DNA of 17,729 nt, from the NCBI GenBank assembly GCA_003512525.1, contig DOQG01000013.1:19039-36767 (forward strand), given 5' to 3'. The notes beneath the pieces are model-generated. The model was given only the letters and a program-made list of their open reading frames with translations. It was not told where the DNA came from and searched no databases. This document shows, one piece after another, positions 13,938-17,729 of this stretch. The stretch comes from Oscillospiraceae bacterium. Lineage in GTDB: Bacteria; Bacillota; Clostridia; Oscillospirales; Ruminococcaceae. Both the position numbers and the translations under genes were made by a program. Within the stretch, counting starts at the first letter, position 1. Every line of letters begins with the position of its first letter.

Positions 13938-15026
13938 TCAGATGCAGTAAAGATTCATATCCCACGCAGGGATATACGGATGCTGTCTTAAATACAGCTT
14001 GTACGCGGGGTTAAGCTCTTTGACCTTAAGCGGAAGAGCAAACATATCCTCGGTTCGATGATAAAGAGAAACAAGGAGTTTAGGCTTGTCCCGCTGTATT
14101 ACTGTTTTACTGCCGTCAAGCGCCTCGCTTTCACTGCCCTCAACGTCATATTTTATATAAGTTATGTGCTCGTCCTTTACAAAGCTGTCAAGACTGCGCA
14201 TATCTATTTCTTTGATCCTTGACGGATTTATCGGCTTGCCCTTTTCGTAAGGGATAAGCGATGAATTTCTTCCGCCCTTTGATATGAACTCGCATACTGT
14301 GTCACAGCTCCATGCGCCTGCATTTACCGTCCTGAAATCATAAGGGTTCAGCTTGTAGTGTATGCGTTTCATCTTTGCGTAATTCTTCCCGTCAGGCTCC
14401 ATCGCAAAAATCCTTTTGAAGCGCCCGCCGGTGACTCTCAGAAACTCGGATATGGTATCGCCGTTGTACGCACCAAGGTCTGCATAGGTTTCGTTTTCAC
14501 CGAGCGCAAGGATACCATAGCCGTCCGATTTGTCTGTCTGATTGCGGATAAGCGGTTGTATTCTGCCTGTTATACGGTATTCGAGCCAGCCGTCAAAAAC
14601 CTGCTTCGATTTTTCGTCCGAAAGCATCGAGTAAACTCTTTCGAGTTCGGCTCTGTGTTCTTCGGCATATTCTTTTGTGAATAATCCGCCGCCTATCACG
14701 GGAACATCAGGGGCATATAATTCGTGTCTGTCCGAAATGGCTATGATCCGCTGTATCACCTCGTCAATATGCGTTCCGAACGCAACGAGTATGATACAGT
14801 CGCCGAACTGCTGTTCAATATCTGACAGTTTTTTTACCTCAAAGCCCGCAAAGCTGTGACCTCTCACAAAGTCATCACTTGCCATAAAGCCCGATACTTT
14901 CACATTTTTTTCGGCGCAGACATCAAGTATTTTCTGTGCGCCGTCACCCATGCCGTATATTATTATCGGCTTTGAGGTCGCGGCTAAGTGCTCCCAAAGG
15001 CAAACCGCATTTGTTATATCGTACAT
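13938..15026 (-). CDS. FkbM-family methyltransferase with N-terminal Rossmann-like domain
   Basis: 362 residues. FkbM-type enzymes are SAM-dependent O-methyltransferases acting on sugars or polyketides. The SAM-binding part starts near residue 179 with ETYADLGAYNGDT (D183, G185, G189), followed by IFAMEPDG (E210, expected to contact the SAM ribose), an AGAW segment (about 236-239), and IKYDVEGSE (D294). The C-terminus LYLRQHP...WDMNLYCI is typical of bacterial FkbM proteins of glycan clusters. The first 110 residues carry a second nucleotide-binding-like fold (IIIYGMGDGAQ, 21-31) like those of sugar-acyl or sugar-nucleotide enzymes. The start follows AAAAGGA. It lies 21 bases after the glmS stop, so it is co-transcribed with the gene that feeds amino-sugar synthesis; methylation of a GlcNAc-containing surface glycan is a fair guess. 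No glycosyltransferase is in the window. Confidence 0.8.
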   Translation of the reverse strand: MYDITNAVCLWEHLAATSKPIIIYGMGDGAQKILDVCAEKNVKVSGFMASDDFVRGHSFAGFEVKKLSDIEQQFGDCIILVAFGTHIDEVIQRIIAISDRHELYAPDVPVIGGGLFTKEYAEEHRAELERVYSMLSDEKSKQVFDGWLEYRITGRIQPLIRNQTDKSDGYGILALGENETYADLGAYNGDTISEFLRVTGGRFKRIFAMEPDGKNYAKMKRIHYKLNPYDFRTVNAGAWSCDTVCEFISKGGRNSSLIPYEKGKPINPSRIKEIDMRSLDSFVKDEHITYIKYDVEGSESEALDGSKTVIQRDKPKLLVSLYHRTEDMFALPLKVKELNPAYKLYLRQHPYIPAWDMNLYCI

Positions 15027-15047
15027 CTGAACATTCCTTTTCCGTGA

Positions 15048-16871
15048 TTATTCGACAGTTACCGATTTTGCGAGGTTTCTGGGGTGGTCAACGTCAAAGT
15101 TTTTGAGTGCCGCAGTATAGTATGCGATAAGCTGCAAAGGAACTACTGCCACAAGCGGCATCAGAAGATCTCTGGCAAGCGGAAGCATAACGGGATAATC
15201 AACATCGTTTTCGTCAAACCTCATATCTTCGCTGTAGACCATTATTACAGTTGCACCTCTTGTTTTTACTTCCTTTATGTTGCTCATAGTCTTTTCGTAA
15301 AGACTGTGCTGAGTTGCGACTGCAATCACAGGCATTCCATCTTCAATAAGCGATATAGTGCCGTGCTTCAGCTCGCCGGCGGCATAGCTTTCGGAGTGGA
15401 TATATGAGATCTCCTTGAGCTTAAGGCTGCCCTCCATGCTGAGTGCATAGTCAAGACCCCTGCCTATATACAGTAGGCTGTCTGCGCTCATAAGCTTTGA
15501 GGCTACCTTCTGATATTGCGTCTGGTCGTCAACGCATTTCCGCACTTTTGACGGAATTTCGGCAAGCTCCGATATCAGCTGTCTGCACTCTGCTTCGTCT
15601 ATGGCATTTCTTGCGTATGCTACGCGGAAAGCCAGCAGATACATAAATGCTGTCTGCACCATATACGCCTTTGTGGAGCATACCGATATCTCAGGACCGG
15701 CAAGCGTGTACATTACCATTTTTGCTTCTCTTGCTATAGATGAGCCTACTACATTGACAATGGCAAGCGTATCTGCTCCGATAGAATTTGCAAGCTTCAA
15801 AGCGGCAAGCGTATCTGCGGTTTCGCCCGACTGCGAGATTATTACCACAAGATCGTCAGGGGCAAGCAGAGGATCGCGATAGCGGAACTCCGATGCGATA
15901 TCCACAACAACAGGAGTGCGCGCGAGCTTTTCTATGACGTATTTTCCGACCATACCGGCGTGCATAGCAGAACCGCATCCTACTATATAGATATGATGGT
16001 AGCTCCTCAGTTTTTCATCGGTAAGACCGCATTCCGAGAAGTCGGGCATACCGTTTTTGATCCGGGGATTTATAGTCTTTTTGAGCGCATCGGGCTGTTC
16101 GCATATTTCCTTCAGCATAAAATGTGCGTAACCGCCCTTTTCAGCTGCCGAAACGTCCCAGTCGGCAATCTGTATCTCCTTTTCTATGACATTTTTGTGC
16201 ATATCATAAAATGTTACACCGTCTGCAGTGATATCCGCAACTTCTCCGGGTTCAAGCAGATAGTATTCTCTTGTGTATTCGATTATCGCTGTGACATCGG
16301 ATGCGATAAACATTTCGCCATTTCCCTTGCCGACTATCAGAGGACTTTCTTTTCTTGCCGCGAATATGCGGTTTTTGTGTTCTCTGAACATTATACCGAG
16401 CGAATAAGCGCCCTCTATATCAGCAATTGTCCTGATTATAGTATCAATAGGGTCGCCGTCGTAGTTGTAGTCAAGCAGCTTTGCGACAGCTTCCGTATCG
16501 GTCTGGCTTTCAAAGCCGTAGCCCTTTGATATGAGAAATTCTTTCAGCTTGCGGTAGTTCTCGATAATACCGTTATGAACAATGGATACTCTGCCGTTTC
16601 CTATAGGGTGAGAGTTGATATCGCTCGGCTCGCCGTGCGTTGCCCAGCGTGTATGACCTATGCCTGCGGTAGCAGTGAAGTGAGGTTCGTTCTCGAGCTT
16701 TTTGATAAGACCGTCCTTGAGTTTTCCTTTTGCTTTGACGGTTTTTATCCTGTCGCCCTCAAATACGGCTATGCCTGCGGAGTCATAGCCCCTGTATTCA
16801 AGCTTCGTGAGCGAATTTACAAGTATTGCGGTGCATTCTTTTGCACCGACATATCCTACTATTCCACACAT
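15048..16871 (-). CDS. glmS: Glutamine--fructose-6-phosphate aminotransferase (isomerizing)
   Basis: 607 residues, near the 609 of E. coli GlmS. It converts fructose 6-phosphate and glutamine to glucosamine 6-phosphate and glutamate, the first step to UDP-GlcNAc and hence peptidoglycan, in the cytoplasm. The N-terminal glutaminase domain starts MCGIVGYVG, with C2 exposed as the catalytic cysteine after Met removal, and has TRWATHG and NSHP segments. Two SIS sugar-phosphate domains follow, with ISQSGETADT (near residue 343) and ICSTKAY-like VCSTKAY. The C-terminus DVDHPRNLAKSVTVE is the family's, with K602 as the expected sugar-binding lysine. AAAGGCGGA lies about nine bases before the ATG. 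It heads a three-gene operon. The leader is only about 105 bases and shows none of the glmS ribozyme core that I know, so regulation here is probably different. Confidence 0.96.
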   Translation of the reverse strand: MCGIVGYVGAKECTAILVNSLTKLEYRGYDSAGIAVFEGDRIKTVKAKGKLKDGLIKKLENEPHFTATAGIGHTRWATHGEPSDINSHPIGNGRVSIVHNGIIENYRKLKEFLISKGYGFESQTDTEAVAKLLDYNYDGDPIDTIIRTIADIEGAYSLGIMFREHKNRIFAARKESPLIVGKGNGEMFIASDVTAIIEYTREYYLLEPGEVADITADGVTFYDMHKNVIEKEIQIADWDVSAAEKGGYAHFMLKEICEQPDALKKTINPRIKNGMPDFSECGLTDEKLRSYHHIYIVGCGSAMHAGMVGKYVIEKLARTPVVVDIASEFRYRDPLLAPDDLVVIISQSGETADTLAALKLANSIGADTLAIVNVVGSSIAREAKMVMYTLAGPEISVCSTKAYMVQTAFMYLLAFRVAYARNAIDEAECRQLISELAEIPSKVRKCVDDQTQYQKVASKLMSADSLLYIGRGLDYALSMEGSLKLKEISYIHSESYAAGELKHGTISLIEDGMPVIAVATQHSLYEKTMSNIKEVKTRGATVIMVYSEDMRFDENDVDYPVMLPLARDLLMPLVAVVPLQLIAYYTAALKNFDVDHPRNLAKSVTVE

Positions 16872-16903
16872 AAATTTATTCCGCCTTTCGTAAACCGGAG
16901 TCT

Positions 16904-16972
16904 GTATATCCGAGATATACGCTATAAAATACTATTCTGATTTTTCTTTAATAAGTACAAAGCCGTCGGCTT
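16904..16972 (-). promoter_or_regulatory. Two short hairpins in the glmS leader
   Basis: GTATATC/GATATAC (16904-16910 with 16914-16920) and AAGCC/GGCTT (16960-16964 with 16968-16972), each with a 3-base loop, lie in the leader between the promoter and the start. Neither is followed by a T run on the minus strand. A role is not established. Confidence 0.3.
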
Positions 16973-16983
16973 ATACAAAATAC

Positions 16984-17012
16984 AGTATAACACATTTGAC
17001 GCTAAAAGGCAA
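16984..17012 (-). promoter_or_regulatory. Promoter of the glmS operon
   Basis: On the minus strand, TTGCCT (17007-17012), 17 bases, then TATACT (16984-16989), about 110 bases before the glmS start. It is back to back with the plus-strand promoter at 17033-17061. Confidence 0.65.
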
Positions 17013-17032
17013 GTGTACCGATGCAATTGATG

Positions 17033-17061
17033 TTGACACGGTCAACGGTTCGTGATAAAAT
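17033..17061 (+). promoter_or_regulatory. Promoter of the right-edge gene with overlapping operator-like repeat
   Basis: A perfect TTGACA (17033-17038), 17 bases and TAAAAT (17056-17061) form a strong sigma-A-type promoter. A perfect inverted repeat GTTGAC-ACG-GTCAAC (17032-17046) covers the -35 element. A second, CACAAA/TTTGTG (17069-17074 with 17083-17088), lies at about the start site. Both could be binding sites for a repressor. Confidence 0.65.
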
Positions 17062-17142
17062 ATAGTAACACAAACGATCCGATTTGTGAGAAATAATATT
17101 ATGAAAAAAGCAAGAAATAATGTTCTTGAAGGAGGAATTACG

Positions 17143-17729
17143 ATGGTTTCACAGGCAGAGTACATTTACGCATATCTGTCGGAAAATATGTTCGTTCCGA
17201 CTGTTATGTTCTGGGTCGCTATAGCCATAGCCATTACATCTGTAGTATGTTTTATCCTTGCGCCGCTTTACAGTAAAGGAAAACACGGTGGTGTGAAAGT
17301 CTTGGCGCAGATCATTACAATACTCGACTTTATCGGCGGTATCGGTTGCATACTGGTTTTCGCCGGGGTATCAGTGCTTTCGCTTCTGTCAGCAGACGGT
17401 GCATTCGCTGACGCTTCACTGCCGGTACAGGAAAAAATACTCGGGATACTGCTTGCTCCGACAAGGTTCGGTATGTCGCTTGACAGCTTTGTATCCGGAG
17501 ATCTGTCGGCGGGCACTGTAATACTCTTCTACGGACTTTATTTCGGCGTTTCCGGTTTGCTTGGCATAATCACGTTTATTGTCAACAGTTCGGCAAGAGG
17601 TAAGTATAACGGTATAAACGGAAAGATAAGAGGTGCAGCTGCTCCTCAGGGAGTGCCCGGGTATAATCCTTATCAGCCATATGGTCAGAACGGACAGAAT
17701 ATTCCGCAGGGCTATCCTCAGCAGTATCA
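17143..17729 (+). CDS. Multi-helix membrane protein with Gln/Pro/Tyr-rich tail (partial)
   Basis: At least 195 residues; the gene is open at the right edge. I chose the ATG at 17143, which has AAGGAGGA six bases upstream; an in-frame ATG at 17101 has no such site. No named family is recognised. Hydrophobic stretches lie at about 17-42, 52-82 and 125-147. The second is followed by an Ala/Asp-rich outer segment, and a basic loop (SSARGKYNGINGK) comes after the third. From residue 163 the tail becomes low-complexity, rich in Gly, Pro, Tyr, Gln and Asn (PYQPYGQNGQ), a composition common in small Gram-positive membrane proteins that end in a disordered cytoplasmic tail. The gene is divergent from glmS and has its own strong promoter. 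What follows the tail lies outside the window, so a further domain cannot be excluded. Confidence 0.75.
   Translation, partial: MVSQAEYIYAYLSENMFVPTVMFWVAIAIAITSVVCFILAPLYSKGKHGGVKVLAQIITILDFIGGIGCILVFAGVSVLSLLSADGAFADASLPVQEKILGILLAPTRFGMSLDSFVSGDLSAGTVILFYGLYFGVSGLLGIITFIVNSSARGKYNGINGKIRGAAAPQGVPGYNPYQPYGQNGQNIPQGYPQQY

Noticed and set aside
2250..17038. GATGTTGACA is shared by the promoters at 2254 and 17033
   Set aside because: Six of the ten bases are the consensus -35 element, so the extra match is only four bases.
36..17078. ACACAAACGAT occurs at 36-46 and at 17068-17078
   Set aside because: An 11-base match on the same strand in 17.7 kb is possible by chance, and the two contexts (RNA bubble, gene leader) have nothing else in common.

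Overview
The window reads as chromosome of an anaerobic, Gram-positive member of the Clostridia. The gene set, the moderate GC content and the strong AGGAGG-type ribosome sites resemble Oscillospiraceae such as [Eubacterium] siraeum or Ruminococcus; this assignment is from memory and no search was run. Genes are mostly housekeeping and accessory metabolism. I see no IS element, prophage, CRISPR array or obvious island.

Left part (1-7130). A structured RNA with the architecture of 6S RNA sits at the left edge, followed by two stacked terminator hairpins. A membrane-anchored D,D-carboxypeptidase (VanY family) with three Big_2 domains is on the minus strand. It diverges, through back-to-back sigma-A-type promoters, from a four-gene plus-strand unit: an orphan solute-binding lipoprotein, a CtpE-like P-type ATPase, ribonuclease HI (overlapping the ATPase by 8 bases) and a small two-helix membrane protein.

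Middle part (7130-11300). pgsA has its own promoter and terminator. A 29-base perfect palindrome follows, then a small unknown minus-strand gene that diverges from a GNAT acetyltransferase. Next come a 34-codon ORF that may be a remnant and a SulP anion transporter with a STAS domain. A convergent minus-strand gene encodes a small membrane protein with one EF-hand-like loop.

Right part (11300-17729). All complete genes are on the minus strand: tRNA-Arg(CCG) with its own promoter and terminator, a type Ic aspartate aminotransferase (Rv3722c family), and a three-gene operon of glmS, an FkbM-type methyltransferase and a secreted unknown protein. A gene for a multi-helix membrane protein with a Gln/Pro/Tyr-rich tail starts divergently from glmS and runs off the right edge.

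Themes are envelope biology (peptidoglycan trimming, phosphatidylglycerol synthesis, amino-sugar supply) and transport. Nothing here convincingly forms a new multi-gene system. The best leads are the 6S-like RNA, the solute-binding protein/P-type ATPase pairing, a repeated CTTGCAAA-type -35 region, the hairpin overlapping the tRNA-Arg start site, and palindromes on the promoter of the right-edge gene.
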